Positions 6,325 through 6,340 of a stretch of 6,340 nucleotides of DNA are shown piece by piece. This DNA comes from Planococcaceae bacterium UBA3378 (lineage in GTDB: Bacteria; Bacillota; Bacilli; Bacillales_A; Planococcaceae). Under the pieces are notes generated by a model that was not told the DNA's origin, ran no database searches, and saw only the letters and a program-made list of their open reading frames with translations. The position numbers and the translations under genes were made by a program. Positions within the stretch are counted from its first letter, which is position 1, and each line of letters opens with the position of its first letter. The stretch covers positions 1-6,340 of the forward strand of contig DEQA01000126.1 in the NCBI GenBank assembly GCA_002359075.1, in the 5' to 3' direction.

Positions 6325-6340
6325 ATTTTTCTAACCCTTG

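Overview
The window looks like chromosomal DNA from a low-GC Gram-positive bacterium of the order Bacillales, possibly a Lysinibacillus/Solibacillus-type member of the Planococcaceae. The evidence is AT-rich intergenic DNA, strong AAGGAG-type ribosome binding sites, compact hairpin-plus-U-run terminators, a Gram-positive type signal peptide, and a RecD2 helicase of the kind found in Bacillus. The genus is a guess. No phage, transposase, CRISPR or tRNA/rRNA gene is visible.

Three genes lie on the minus strand, so transcription runs right to left. From the right edge: (1) 6141-6340 is an intergenic region with the recD2 promoter and RBS, a back-to-back promoter-like sequence facing the other way, and a strong plus-strand terminator with no matching gene in the window. 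(2) 3696-6140 is recD2, an 814-residue SF1 helicase with a GTG start, followed by a small palindrome and its own terminator. (3) 3364-3597 is the non-coding leader of the next gene. (4) 2152-3363 encodes a 403-residue concentrative nucleoside transporter of the NupC/NupG family, closed by a textbook terminator. (5) 1750-2105 is an intergenic region holding a REP-like nested inverted repeat of about 120 bp and the presumed promoter of the next gene. (6) 1-1749 is the first 583 codons of a secreted metallophosphatase/5'-nucleotidase that runs off the left edge.

Each gene has its own terminator or promoter-sized gap, so the three are probably separate transcription units rather than an operon. 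Two are linked by function: the exported 5'-nucleotidase would release nucleosides from nucleotides outside the membrane, and the NupC-type transporter would import them, giving a nucleotide-scavenging pair with phosphate release. RecD2 is a housekeeping DNA-repair helicase with no evident link to the other two.

I found no convincing new multi-gene system. The items most worth a second look are all non-coding: the nested palindromic element at 1931-2053, the promoter-plus-terminator pair at 6210-6324 that could define an RNA of about 80 nt, and the palindromes flanking recD2.
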